Origin: Giardia muris
Lineage: Eukaryota > Fornicata > Diplomonadida > Hexamitidae
NCBI GenBank assembly: GCA_006247105.1
Contig: CM016927.1
Location: 1,178,001-1,242,000, forward strand
DNA length: 64,000 nt
Reading direction: 5' to 3'
Of this stretch, positions 17,364 to 26,934 are shown in pieces. The translations under genes were made by a program, and so were the position numbers. The stretch's first letter is position 1. The number at the start of each line of letters is the position of its first letter. The notes under the pieces are model-generated. The model saw nothing but the letters and a program-made list of their open reading frames with translations. It was not told the DNA's origin and did no database searches.

Positions 17364-17939
17364 ATGTCTCTAGTCCCAGGTGGGAAGAAGACTGCAATGC
17401 TTAAGGATGGGGTCCAGCGTATTCATACGGTCTTTGAGGGCGGGGGTGAGTGCATCGAGGAGTTTGATGCTAAACTCCAGACCTTGTTGCTTCGTAAGTG
17501 GAGAACGGTGACTAAGGTTGGGCGTGAGACTCCATGGGAGGTGGAGGTTGGAGAGGCCCCAGTACAGACGGAGGTTGTTACTGGAATGTTCACAACCAAG
17601 GATGCACCCGTGGTGACTAGATTGGACACTAAGGAGTCCTTTCTCTTCAGAATTACAAACCTACCCGGTCCAGAGTCAAACTATAGCGCCACAGCAGAGG
17701 AGGATGGGATCGTCATCCGGACTGCAAACAAGAAGTATTACAAGAAGCTAACCATTCGAGATCTTACCTGGCACAAGTTACCGTACATGCAGCAGTTTCT
17801 CCGCATCAAACACCAGCAGAACACACTCCTCGTTGTCTATGCCAAGCCTCCAGCCATCCTTCAGGCAGAAGCGGCCGCCATGGAGCAACGCCGATCAAAT
17901 ATGAAACGTGATGGGGATGTTCAGTGCCCGACCCAATAA
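17364..17939 (+). CDS. DPCD: DPCD family protein
   Basis: 191 residues, the usual DPCD length of about 200. Family features run along its length: KKTAMLKDGVQRIHTVF at the N-terminus, EEFDAKLQTLLLRKWR, WEVEVGE, the RLDTKESFLFRITNLPGP block, IVIRTANKKYYKKLTI and a C-terminus ending near DGDVQCPTQ. DPCD is a ciliary biogenesis factor linked to primary ciliary dyskinesia and known to associate with the RUVBL1/RUVBL2 ATPases in dynein pre-assembly. This window also encodes RUVBL2 at 58.1-59.5 kb. The start ATG at 17364 follows gaaaagaa; an in-frame upstream ATG at 17334 lies inside the preceding gene. Spacing to that gene is 7 bp. Confidence 0.92.
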   Translation: MSLVPGGKKTAMLKDGVQRIHTVFEGGGECIEEFDAKLQTLLLRKWRTVTKVGRETPWEVEVGEAPVQTEVVTGMFTTKDAPVVTRLDTKESFLFRITNLPGPESNYSATAEEDGIVIRTANKKYYKKLTIRDLTWHKLPYMQQFLRIKHQQNTLLVVYAKPPAILQAEAAAMEQRRSNMKRDGDVQCPTQ

Positions 17940-18195
17940 CCCAACGATACCCCCCATCCCCTTCAATACAGGTGAATCGTTAGTTACATGGAACCGAATC
18001 GCGCTTTACTTCACCATGCCAAGCCCTCTCCTAGTAGTAAAACCAATGAGAAAGAAGAAGGAACCTCCACCTCCTTCATCTCTTGTGATACTCTCTGACA
18101 CGATGGGATTCCACGATTAGGGGGATCGTTCCTCCTTTCATGATACTTCCGAATCTTGAAAACCCCCCGGTTCCACCCCCTTGCCTCGCTCCGAC

Positions 18196-18822
18196 TCAAT
18201 ACCCATACTTGGCAAGCTCTGCATTGATGGCCTTCAGCTCGGCATCGGACTCCATCGCCTTCTCAACCCTCTTGTCGAAGTCTTCCCTTGCCGCAGACCA
18301 CCTGGCTGACTCGTCCTCACGTCTGGCTTCAAACTTCTTGACATCCTCGTAGTGCTGCCACCCGATCTCGTGGGAAACACGCCCAAGCTCACAACGGTTG
18401 GTGGTGTGGGCAAGATTCAAGTGAGCAAGAGCCAAGGGGCAAACGAGACGCTTCTTGTTCGCGTAAGAGGTCGGGATCCCATCGAAGACCTTCAAACGGC
18501 CCAATGCCTCCATCCCACGGTGGGTCTTGTAGGGGATCATCCCACGGATCGTACGACGCGCGATCGCCGAGGGGGCGCGGAAGTGGAAGGGCCCGCGCTT
18601 ATGGTTGTAGTTCACGCGCTTGTTCATCTTCTTGAGGAAGCGGGTCTTGACGTCGCGGAAGGACCCGCTAAGCACGATCTGCTCGCAGCGAAGAAGGGTC
18701 ACCTTCCTGCCCTGCAGCAGCTCCTTCGCGACGACCGACGCCACGCGCCCAAGGATGTGCCCGCGGCAGTCGAGGACCAGCTCCGTCGAGGGGTCGTACA
18801 AGCACTCCGGTTGGTCTATCAT
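18196..18822 (-). CDS. RPL13A: Ribosomal protein uL13 (L13a)
   Basis: 208 residues, normal for eukaryotic uL13. This is a large-subunit protein. The signature is unmistakable: DCRGHILGRVASVVAKELLQGRKV, then RGPFHFRAPSAIARRTIRGM, the block GRLKVFDGIPTSY, and GRVSHEIGWQ. The start is set at the ATG at 18822; the frame is open 9 bases further to a TTG. It carries an extra dozen residues before the conserved core compared with animal L13a. It is divergent from an unknown gene at 18877 across 54 bp and convergent with DPCD across a 256-bp spacer (17940-18195) in which I see no gene. Confidence 0.97.
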   Translation of the reverse strand: MIDQPECLYDPSTELVLDCRGHILGRVASVVAKELLQGRKVTLLRCEQIVLSGSFRDVKTRFLKKMNKRVNYNHKRGPFHFRAPSAIARRTIRGMIPYKTHRGMEALGRLKVFDGIPTSYANKKRLVCPLALAHLNLAHTTNRCELGRVSHEIGWQHYEDVKKFEARREDESARWSAAREDFDKRVEKAMESDAELKAINAELAKYGY

Positions 18823-18876
18823 CCAGCTCAATCCTCGAAGAAATCGACGCCCGAATTTGGATTCAAATCGAACTCA
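18823..18876. promoter_or_regulatory. Divergent promoter between uL13 and an unknown gene
   Basis: This 54-bp spacer holds an A/T-rich stretch, aatttggattcaaatcgaac, next to the plus-strand start; the uL13 side is less A/T-rich. Confidence 0.4.
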
Positions 18877-19626
18877 ATGTTCTCGTTGGTCTCCTCTAGG
18901 CGGGAGTTCGAAACTCTCCCCGCTCACTGCCGTCCAAACACTAACCCTCCACGGCTCAAGGTGGGCTATAACGAGGCTGGACGGGATGACCTCAGTCGAA
19001 GCAGTCTGATGACGGATGTTATTGAGAAGCATCGTTCAATCATTACCGAGAAGATGAGTCAACAGGATACTTGGACACAGCGGCACAGTAGCCGTATCAA
19101 TGCTTCGAAGGTTCTCTTGGCCAAACTCGATGGCACTGACACACATGCTTCTACAATGTCGATTAGTACCTCACAGAAGTCACGCACTACAGGCGAGGAG
19201 GTAGCAGAACTATTGGGGGTTAGCATCACGGCCGTCCCCGAGTCCTTCCCAGACCTACAACGGTGGGTGGCCGCAATAGTCCGCGTCCTATTGCTGCGCC
19301 GTTGCAAGGGGGAGCTTGGAGAGGAGGCTGAGGAGATTGCCACCCTTTTCGGAGACCTTGTCGCCCCACCCATTAGTGCTCAGATCCGAAAGGCAAATCA
19401 GAGGTTCATTCGCACAAGAGGTAGTGGAATAACGGAGTTCAATTGTAGTCTTGAGTCCAGAGAATATATCGAGGAGGTCTTCTCCATGATCCAGAAGATC
19501 TTCAGAGGCAAGCTCTCGGTTAGTGGCGTAGGGGCTGGACGTCGGATCGACCGCCTAACGATGGATGTGATTGACGAGTTACGTGTCGCGACAGGCAACG
19601 TCGGGGAGGTCAACGAGTGGGATTAA
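18877..19626 (+). CDS. Unknown protein, 249 residues
   Basis: No family is recognised. The first 75 residues are charged and Arg/Ser-rich; residues about 110-249 look like a mainly helical globular domain (DLQRWVAAIVRVLLLRRCKGELGEEAEEIATLF, in part). The start at 18877 follows an A/T-rich patch. The frame is open upstream to 18352, but that part overlaps uL13 on the other strand. It ends one base from the convergent NHL-repeat gene. Confidence 0.75.
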   Translation: MFSLVSSRREFETLPAHCRPNTNPPRLKVGYNEAGRDDLSRSSLMTDVIEKHRSIITEKMSQQDTWTQRHSSRINASKVLLAKLDGTDTHASTMSISTSQKSRTTGEEVAELLGVSITAVPESFPDLQRWVAAIVRVLLLRRCKGELGEEAEEIATLFGDLVAPPISAQIRKANQRFIRTRGSGITEFNCSLESREYIEEVFSMIQKIFRGKLSVSGVGAGRRIDRLTMDVIDELRVATGNVGEVNEWD

Positions 19627-19627
19627 T

Positions 19628-22600
19628 TCAGACCGTCTGGATGTACTGTGTGAAGAGAAACTTTTGCAATGGCTCCTTACGGATGTCGCCAAGCTGTCTA
19701 GGTAGAACCGTCCCAGTGGTCAAACGGATCTCGGCCGAAAGGGCTTCACGTCGTCCGTTTCGTACCGCGACTATCCGTACAGGACAACTAAGTGCTGGCT
19801 CATACGTTGGACTCAATCCTTCATCTCCTTCTATAATATCTGCTACCTCGACCACATGAGCAAGTGGGATAGTTGTCCGCCAGAGAGTGTTCTCGATGAG
19901 GGCACCATATTGCGTTAACGAAATATCGAGGTCTGGAACCACTGTATCAACCTCCGTTACTTCTCCACAGATCGACAAACTCTTAACGATAACGTCATCG
20001 TCATGCCCAAGGATACTCACTATGAGAGATGCGCTTAAAGACAAGGGAGAGTCCTTTCTTTTGTCCCTTGTTCGCCCCCCTCTTGTCTCCATCCCTTGAA
20101 GCTGAATCGTCTGAGTAAGTGATAAAAGCTGAGTCTCTCCATCCTCGGAATATCCCGCTACCCCCATGTTCCCCCCATCCTGAATTCGGGCAATAAGAAG
20201 CACCGTCGAGGCACGCGCACAATAGGATAGCAGGGTCCCATAGTATTTGAGCGGATCAACCGGCCTACCCCCAAGTAGCTGCGTAATATGGCCAACGTCT
20301 TGTTGTCGGACACGTAGAAGCATCGTCAAAAGGCCTTGGTGCTGCGATTGGCATCGACTCCGCACCAGCTCGGCAATTGTCCGAGGTTCTCCTCGTGTTG
20401 GTGATGGGATTCGTGCAATTCGGTTGCTTTGCCTTCGAGTATGGAGTTGGGTGACCCCCCTTGAAGTATGTTGGTGCTCCTCTTGAGCCTGTTCAGCAGA
20501 GGTGTCATCTCGGCTAGTGCTCTTTTCTGGGATACTTCGAGGAGCGGATGCAAGCTGTGAACTATGTGCCGGAGAGTCTCGCCGTACCCGTTCTTCCTGC
20601 TCCTCACTATCTCTCCACTCCCTCGGATGCATTTTTTCGGGAGCATGACGCTTAGCAATGTTAGTCACTGGTGTTAATCGTTCGGCAGGCCCTTGGATGT
20701 CCACAATCTTGACGTCCGCGTCTGCTGACTTCGCTCGCCGCCTTGGTGAGCGATCGATGCACGTGCTACGGCAAAGGTTGATGGCGGCCGTAAGAGGGTC
20801 GTTGGGAGGTCGCGACGAAGCAAGAATCGTACTGGTCTTGGCACGAGGAGAGGTGATCATATCCGGGTTGGTATCCAAGTCATTGGTGCCTGAGAAACGG
20901 ACTCGGCTAGAAGAGCGCTGCATGGTTGGGGCCATCTCCTCAATGGTAAGGCCATCTGTGTCAGGAGTATCTCGAGTGCTTCCTCTGAGCTCGGAGCGCG
21001 CTAAGGAGATGATTTCGTTGTCGTCGGGCTCGGAAGACGAAGGTTTCCGCTCAACAGACTTCGTTGGGCGAAGGCTGACGCGGTTATCCGGTGCTTGGAG
21101 GAGCGTGCCAATTCTCCTAGCCACTGCTTCCCGCGTCGTGCTGCGTTGCTGCTGTTCGCTCTGTACCGGAAGCTTACTATGTATCTCATATTCTTCGCTT
21201 GAATCATCACGAGACACAAACTTCCAATCCGAGACCTGCCCTGCACCATAGGATTCCTCATCGGGGCGTGGTACTGGGACTCTCTTGACGTCGCTACTGG
21301 ACCCGATACGTACACCGGTTATCCGAGGACGTTCACGGACGTACACTCCCTCACCCAGGACGATATCATCTAACTCCTTATCGCGCTCGGTAGGAATGCT
21401 CCCATCGTTGTACATGACGTTCTCACGTGGCTCTGAAGCATGAGCGGGAGCGGGAACCGCATCGTATACTAAGGAAGGGTTGTGAGACGCCTTTTTAGTT
21501 TCAACAAGCATCTTCGAATCCGTAGGGAGTGGTTCTGGTGCTCCGAAGACAATCATTCGCAGCGAATTGGTCCCTCCATCTGCCACAAAGATCCGGTCGT
21601 CATACGAAAGAAGAGCCGTGGGTGCCGTGAATAATGCCTGGTTTAATGGACCATCGCGCCACCCCACGTGCACGCACAGGTTTGCGACAGGCCATAGGAG
21701 GCAACGCTCGGGGCAAACCCTGGAAAGGCCCGTCCGATCTAGAACAAGAAGAGTGCTATCGGGAAGTTCGCAAACAGCCCGTGGACAATGAAGCATGCTC
21801 TCGTACCCGGCAGCAGTCCCCGCTCGCTGCTCAATGCCGGCAATGTTCTGAGCCACTTGGTTGACGGTATCGATGAGCTTGACGGTGTGGTTCCCCGTAT
21901 CTGCCACGAAGACGACACCCGGCCTCGTCTGAGAGACACAAAGGCCTGTTGGCCGTAGAAGAGTGGCACTATCAATTGGGACTCTATCCCTGATGTAAGG
22001 ATCAAGCGGATTCCGAGTCTGCTTCTCTCGAGGGCTCCGGGTGGCGCCAGGAGACCCTACCAATGTGGTGACGAAACGATTCTGAATGTCTATACATCGA
22101 ATGCAATTATTGCCGGTGTCTGCAACGAGGATGATCCTCCCATTGCAAGCACTGGCCAGGGTTGTCGGGCGCTTGAAGAGAGCCTTTGTTATCACCCCAT
22201 CTGCATGCCCAGCCACGGAGCCGGCCAGGGTCAAAAGGACGTGGGTTTGGTTCGTCGTACGTTTGACCTTCGTCTGCTCTCGGTAAAAGGGGTCTTCGAG
22301 AATGGTCTCATATGGGTCTTCAAAGCCATGGCTATGAGCCTCGGACTCTGGGACGGGTCGAAGAAGCTTGATCTTATGATGGACATCATCTGAGAAGACG
22401 ATCCCTAATGGGGTCTGAATGACACCTCCAATTGAAACGGAGGATGCCGTGCCCTTATGGACAAGGGATTTGAGGGTTCGTAACATGGAGCGACTAGCTA
22501 TGCGAAGTCCTGTGGAATCTGCGACAAGGACATGAAATGCGTCCTCTGAGGAATAAGCCCTATCGGGTGTGAAGGGGCAGATGGCCCGTGGGTTAGAAAG

Positions 22601-22798
22601 CGAGCCGATCCCCGGGACCCCGTCGACGGGGACGTCACGCCCGTTCCCACAGACCGTAGTGACGGTGGCGGAGGCTAGGACCGTCGAGGCCTCGGTAGAG
22701 TCGTACTCCCGGTCGAAGGGGTTGGAGGCGTGCCGCTTGACGGCCCGGACCTGCCTTCGAGAGACGGGGCGACGAAACTGGACGGTGTTGTGCAGCAT
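19628..22798 (-). CDS. NHL-repeat beta-propeller protein
   Basis: 1056 residues. The first 420 or so residues form NHL-type repeats: LVADSTGLRIASR, ILVADTGNNCIRCID, VFVADTGNHTVKLID and IFVADGGTNSLRMI are four clear copies with the VADTGNxxI core. The rest is a Ser/Arg/Glu-rich, probably disordered middle (about 430-830) and a globular C-terminus of about 200 residues without a recognised domain. NHL propellers bind proteins, lipids or RNA; there is no RING, B-box or membrane segment here, so it is not a TRIM-NHL. Start ATG at 22798. The divergent neighbour begins 19 bp away. Confidence 0.88.
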   Translation of the reverse strand: MLHNTVQFRRPVSRRQVRAVKRHASNPFDREYDSTEASTVLASATVTTVCGNGRDVPVDGVPGIGSLSNPRAICPFTPDRAYSSEDAFHVLVADSTGLRIASRSMLRTLKSLVHKGTASSVSIGGVIQTPLGIVFSDDVHHKIKLLRPVPESEAHSHGFEDPYETILEDPFYREQTKVKRTTNQTHVLLTLAGSVAGHADGVITKALFKRPTTLASACNGRIILVADTGNNCIRCIDIQNRFVTTLVGSPGATRSPREKQTRNPLDPYIRDRVPIDSATLLRPTGLCVSQTRPGVVFVADTGNHTVKLIDTVNQVAQNIAGIEQRAGTAAGYESMLHCPRAVCELPDSTLLVLDRTGLSRVCPERCLLWPVANLCVHVGWRDGPLNQALFTAPTALLSYDDRIFVADGGTNSLRMIVFGAPEPLPTDSKMLVETKKASHNPSLVYDAVPAPAHASEPRENVMYNDGSIPTERDKELDDIVLGEGVYVRERPRITGVRIGSSSDVKRVPVPRPDEESYGAGQVSDWKFVSRDDSSEEYEIHSKLPVQSEQQQRSTTREAVARRIGTLLQAPDNRVSLRPTKSVERKPSSSEPDDNEIISLARSELRGSTRDTPDTDGLTIEEMAPTMQRSSSRVRFSGTNDLDTNPDMITSPRAKTSTILASSRPPNDPLTAAINLCRSTCIDRSPRRRAKSADADVKIVDIQGPAERLTPVTNIAKRHAPEKMHPREWRDSEEQEERVRRDSPAHSSQLASAPRSIPEKSTSRDDTSAEQAQEEHQHTSRGVTQLHTRRQSNRIARIPSPTRGEPRTIAELVRSRCQSQHQGLLTMLLRVRQQDVGHITQLLGGRPVDPLKYYGTLLSYCARASTVLLIARIQDGGNMGVAGYSEDGETQLLSLTQTIQLQGMETRGGRTRDKRKDSPLSLSASLIVSILGHDDDVIVKSLSICGEVTEVDTVVPDLDISLTQYGALIENTLWRTTIPLAHVVEVADIIEGDEGLSPTYEPALSCPVRIVAVRNGRREALSAEIRLTTGTVLPRQLGDIRKEPLQKFLFTQYIQTV

Positions 22799-22817
22799 GT
22801 ATTATATTCGGGTCCGA
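22799..22817. promoter_or_regulatory. Divergent promoter, 19 bp
   Basis: The spacer begins with tattatattc, A/T-rich on both strands, between the NHL gene (minus) and an unknown gene (plus). A second plus-strand ATG overlaps the NHL start codon at 22797; I prefer 22818 so that the A/T patch stays outside the coding region. Confidence 0.45.
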
Positions 22818-24032
22818 ATGCAAGTGTCAGTTCTTCACCCGTCGCCTCGAGACGGTGCACAGCGGAGGCGCATGACGCACGCGACCGTCACGGAGACGCG
22901 CAAGGGCTGCAAGCTCACGCACGTCCTACGAGCCCAAGTCCCCGCACCTTTTGAGAACTCTCCTTCTTCATCTAAGTCCTCGCCATGTCGCATATACTAT
23001 GAGAAGTCTGCAAAGGCGTCAGGGACTCCGCAGCATAAGCCCGTCTTCACATACCACATCCCTGTGGCTCATTCATACGAGGGTCGGATGACTCCATATA
23101 CCACTCTCGTTGGCCCTGAGCAGAAGGAGATCCTTCCAGGGGGGAAAGGAACTGGTGGACAGGTCCAAGCCTCTAATATGCCAGTAAGTACACCGATGAG
23201 GCTCTCGCGGAAACCTAAGTCCGCCTCTAACCAACAACCCCCGGTTTCTCCAAAGCGTGCGCAAGTGATAGAGAAGATCGTTAACGATTCGGTCTACGAC
23301 TCAACCTTTGATCCATTGGCGTACCTGGAACAGAACACCATGTATGCAGAGCACGCACATGCTCTGGAGGTGATTCGGAACGCATATCGCGACCAGGACC
23401 CATTAGTCCTGGAAAGCGGTGATGCAAACATCGGACGTATCGAGTATGAACGCGGAAACCTTGAGCGCTTCATGAACGTCGAGGCGATCACGGACATCGC
23501 GCGTTCCTATCTGCGCTCAGTTGAGAACGTGGCCAATACGGACCTGGAGAAGACCGCGCGGATGTACTTGACAGAGACGACGCAGGAACGGCATCTTCTT
23601 CGTCGAAAGAAGTATCTAGCTTGCCTCCGTGAGAACGCAAACTCGGACATGGGAGAGTATGAGCGGATGCATGATCTCTTCACACGCCTTATCGGCGTGG
23701 AGGATAACAGAACGGCAAAACTACCCCATCTCGTCTGCGGCTGTTATAATGAGCATCTTGATGAAAGTGCTGACGCATCTTACAACGCAAGTGATATCTC
23801 GAGTAATGATGAGGTATCACCGGAGATGGGTATGACTACTAGCTCAGCAGAACCAACATCCGAGTTTCTTTTACGGAAGAGAGGCAAATTGCATATGAGC
23901 GAGCTCTCATCACCAAGTACGCAGATCCCTCGTGCCAGCTTATCGTCGATAATCGAAGTGGGCGGGGTGCTGAATCCTTTCGCGAGTAAGCCACCAGAGT
24001 CATCTCTAATACTGGACAGCCATAGCCATTAA
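22818..24032 (+). CDS. Unknown protein, 404 residues
   Basis: No domain is recognised. Residues 1-150 are basic and Pro/Ser-rich; residues 150-300 are helical and charged (EYERGNLERFMNVEAITDIA, LEKTARMYLTETTQERHLL); the tail is acidic then Ser-rich. The central part could form a short coiled-coil or helical bundle. In-frame starts are available at 22797, 22818 and 22872. It ends 17 bp from the convergent coiled-coil gene. Confidence 0.75.
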   Translation: MQVSVLHPSPRDGAQRRRMTHATVTETRKGCKLTHVLRAQVPAPFENSPSSSKSSPCRIYYEKSAKASGTPQHKPVFTYHIPVAHSYEGRMTPYTTLVGPEQKEILPGGKGTGGQVQASNMPVSTPMRLSRKPKSASNQQPPVSPKRAQVIEKIVNDSVYDSTFDPLAYLEQNTMYAEHAHALEVIRNAYRDQDPLVLESGDANIGRIEYERGNLERFMNVEAITDIARSYLRSVENVANTDLEKTARMYLTETTQERHLLRRKKYLACLRENANSDMGEYERMHDLFTRLIGVEDNRTAKLPHLVCGCYNEHLDESADASYNASDISSNDEVSPEMGMTTSSAEPTSEFLLRKRGKLHMSELSSPSTQIPRASLSSIIEVGGVLNPFASKPPESSLILDSHSH

Positions 24033-24049
24033 ACGAAGCATCCTTTATC

Positions 24050-26827
24050 TTACTCGTCGGTCTCGCCATAAGAGTCGCGTGGACTCTGGTTGGCGACGAA
24101 CCGGCCTATCGACGCCCGTGAGCCCGCCAACGGTGAGGACTCGGCTGGTCCCCCGACCAGCTCGCTCATCTTCAGGTCGTCGTTAGTCTCGGCAGCCAAT
24201 CGACTAGATGCGGAAAGAGTCACAGGGCTGGTCCCATTTAGCTGACGCGTTTGCAAGGGCGAGCGGCCCGACTCATCAAGCGTCTGGTTCGTGCTTAGAA
24301 GCGATACGTTCTCGTGTGGGGTCTCCGTGTTGACAAGGGTGGCCTCTGGTGTCGCCCGGGCGAAGGCAGTTAGAACCAGGTCTTCGGCCGCTCCGGCGCT
24401 CGAATAGCGATCGGATCCCTTCAGGACCGGAGCATGCGTATGGACGTTAAGCTCAGTTCCCGAGGAGAGGTTTGAGGTATTAAAGGTCGAATTGGTGAGA
24501 GAATCGAAGATCCGTCGCGACTTCCCAAGTGCGAGATCATCCCGCAGATCTGAGCGTAGCATCTCGAAAAGTTCTCGACGATCGGCGGCGCTGGGTAAGG
24601 GGACACTTGTGGTAGGCTGAGTTAATCGAGCTAGTTGCTGAGCGATCTCATGAGACTGCGCGGCTAGCTCATCACGAGTTTTGGTCGTCCCAAAGTCTGT
24701 GATGGGCGGCACCTCGACGGTGAGTGGCTTGGTGCTTGGTGGGGTGGATGCCTTTGGCTTCTTCGTATGCTTCCGCGCGGACACAACCTCTTGTTGTACA
24801 AGACTGTTTCGCTTCGCCTCGTCGCGGGCCACGCCATACCCGGGGACCTGCGGAAGGCTTGGGACGATCGGATCTGCTAATGGCTTCGGTACGCGCAAAG
24901 GTTTTATCGATTCCTTCGATGCTTCAATTTGAGACTTGCGAGGCGTGCTTACCTGCCCCGGCTTACGCGCAGGAAGTTTGCTAAGGGGTGTGCTTCCCGT
25001 CGGTCTCTCGGATGATTGGGAGGCGAAGGAGCCGCGTGGAGTAGTGCTTGTGGATTTCCGACGGCGGACCGCTGATTGCTCACGGACCACTGACGACCGT
25101 GGAGTTCGGCTGGTCATGGACGTCGAAAGGCTCGAGTCTCTGTCGCTATACCTTTGTGAGTTCCTCATGCTACTCATACCCATACGTGGAGACATACGAG
25201 AGAGACTATCACGTCTGCGTGAGTGTGGGCTATTAGTGGGTGCAAAGACAGACCCATAAGTCTCCGACATCGGCAATACCTTTGCTAGGCGACGAGTGCC
25301 TTCCTCCCCACGGATCTTCTCGATCGCTTCTGAGAGTGTCCGACAACGTAGAAGACTTCCGGGAGGTGCAAGACGACGTATTTCCTCGGGCATCTCGATG
25401 ATCCCATCCGATCTGATGGAGGCGTTGCCTTGTAACATCTGTCTCTGAGCCTGCAACTTACCGACGAGCGCGATGAGCTCTGCCTCCTTCTCGCGCGTTC
25501 GGTTAAAGTTCTGGACGGAACTAGCCGCCCTATGTTCTTTCTCACTGAGTAGGTGCTCCTTCTGATACTGAACACGCCGGAGATGCATCTCTGCGCGCCG
25601 CGTCCGAAGATCTTGCAGTAGCTCATCTTCAAGGAGACGCGCACGGAGCTGTGCCGCCGTGTCGTCAATTTGTCGGCTCGAGCGGAGGTTTTCCGCATCG
25701 ATCTTCCTCTGTTTCGACGCCTGTGTCGTGCGATATATTTCTCCAAAGTTGGCCAGGACCTCACTGATCCGGCGGTCGGTCTGGGAGATCCGTTGACTGT
25801 TCGCCAGGCTCGCCTCCTCCTCAACTCTTCTAAGCCCGGTCTGACGACGGCGTTCAAGACGGACATGGTCTGCCGATTTGGACCTGGCCACCTCCTCCCA
25901 ATACTGTTCAAAGGCACGGGTATGCCTTTCCTGAGAGTCCCGAAGCTCCTGACGAAGGCGTTCGACATTAGCGTTCTTCAGCTCCTGTGCACGTTGTGAA
26001 CGCTGCTCACGAATCAGTTGCCGCTCCTTGAACTCAAGCTCGCGCGCGCGATCCTCGGCCTTCCGCTCCATCGCCAGCTGATAAAGGAACTCTTCACGTG
26101 GAACACTACGGGTCTTAGAACGCTCTGAGGCGTCGTCGAGGATGCGCTGCCGACGCTCCTTCAATCGTTCGCGTTCCTCGAGCTCTTGCATCGTGCGTTG
26201 CTGTGAACGAATCCGCGCCTTCTCCTGGCGTGCTTGGAAGTCCTCGATGATCCCGAGGCGATGTTGCTCCTGAAGTACGTATTTGACCGCCTCGTCATCG
26301 TAACGGACCGTAGTCCAGTTCGCAAGCTCCTGCATCTTCTGCTGGTGCTCATGGGCGGCCTCGAGCTGCTGCTGCTGTTGTGCCTCATGGGCGATACGTT
26401 GACGAAGGTCCTGCTCCACCTCCTTAAGATGGCGTTCAATGGCCCGGAGCTTCAGTTCGTCCGGGTCATGCACCGCGGTCGTGCGTGTCACCGCGCTCTT
26501 TGCACGGGGTTGGGACCTCCTTGAAAACTTTAGGGTAGGGTATAGTGCCTGTTCCGCATCTTCAAGACCGTCCTGCAGGATGACATGGTACTCCTCGATG
26601 GCCTGCGCCAAGGCCTCCTGCCGCATGCACTCGTAGTTCTCATAATAGATCGCAAACTCCCGATCATTGAGGGACTTGTACGCGATACGGTGCCGCAACT
26701 CCTCTTTCGTCACGTATACTATGTCTGCGGGCGTGATCCCACAGCGATTCATCGCGACGATCGAGCGCGGAGAAGTGGGCGCCTCGCGGATCTGGTCCGA
26801 CGGGGAAAGGCCCTTGAAACTTGGCAT
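24050..26827 (-). CDS. Large coiled-coil protein, probable cytoskeletal component
   Basis: 925 residues. The N-terminal 90 residues are globular (ITPADIVYVTKEELRHRIAYK), then residues about 110-460 are dense in Arg, Glu and Gln with long helices typical of a coiled coil (HLKEVEQDLRQRIAHEAQQQ, ERERLKERRQRILDD). The C-terminal half is Ser/Thr/Pro/Arg-rich and probably disordered. A microtubule- or basal-body-associated role is likely from composition but not shown. Start at the ATG at 26827, right after an A-run (AGAAAAAAGC); an earlier in-frame ATG at 26863 lies above that patch. Confidence 0.8.
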   Translation of the reverse strand: MPSFKGLSPSDQIREAPTSPRSIVAMNRCGITPADIVYVTKEELRHRIAYKSLNDREFAIYYENYECMRQEALAQAIEEYHVILQDGLEDAEQALYPTLKFSRRSQPRAKSAVTRTTAVHDPDELKLRAIERHLKEVEQDLRQRIAHEAQQQQQLEAAHEHQQKMQELANWTTVRYDDEAVKYVLQEQHRLGIIEDFQARQEKARIRSQQRTMQELEERERLKERRQRILDDASERSKTRSVPREEFLYQLAMERKAEDRARELEFKERQLIREQRSQRAQELKNANVERLRQELRDSQERHTRAFEQYWEEVARSKSADHVRLERRRQTGLRRVEEEASLANSQRISQTDRRISEVLANFGEIYRTTQASKQRKIDAENLRSSRQIDDTAAQLRARLLEDELLQDLRTRRAEMHLRRVQYQKEHLLSEKEHRAASSVQNFNRTREKEAELIALVGKLQAQRQMLQGNASIRSDGIIEMPEEIRRLAPPGSLLRCRTLSEAIEKIRGEEGTRRLAKVLPMSETYGSVFAPTNSPHSRRRDSLSRMSPRMGMSSMRNSQRYSDRDSSLSTSMTSRTPRSSVVREQSAVRRRKSTSTTPRGSFASQSSERPTGSTPLSKLPARKPGQVSTPRKSQIEASKESIKPLRVPKPLADPIVPSLPQVPGYGVARDEAKRNSLVQQEVVSARKHTKKPKASTPPSTKPLTVEVPPITDFGTTKTRDELAAQSHEIAQQLARLTQPTTSVPLPSAADRRELFEMLRSDLRDDLALGKSRRIFDSLTNSTFNTSNLSSGTELNVHTHAPVLKGSDRYSSAGAAEDLVLTAFARATPEATLVNTETPHENVSLLSTNQTLDESGRSPLQTRQLNGTSPVTLSASSRLAAETNDDLKMSELVGGPAESSPLAGSRASIGRFVANQSPRDSYGETDE

Positions 26828-26934
26828 GCTTTTTTCTGTTCCCATCATACTTTGTTCCCACAAGAGATTCCAAAGCCAGACGGAAAGGGTTTACTACCCA
26901 GACCCTAAAAGGGAGGCCTCCGTTTCCCTCTCCC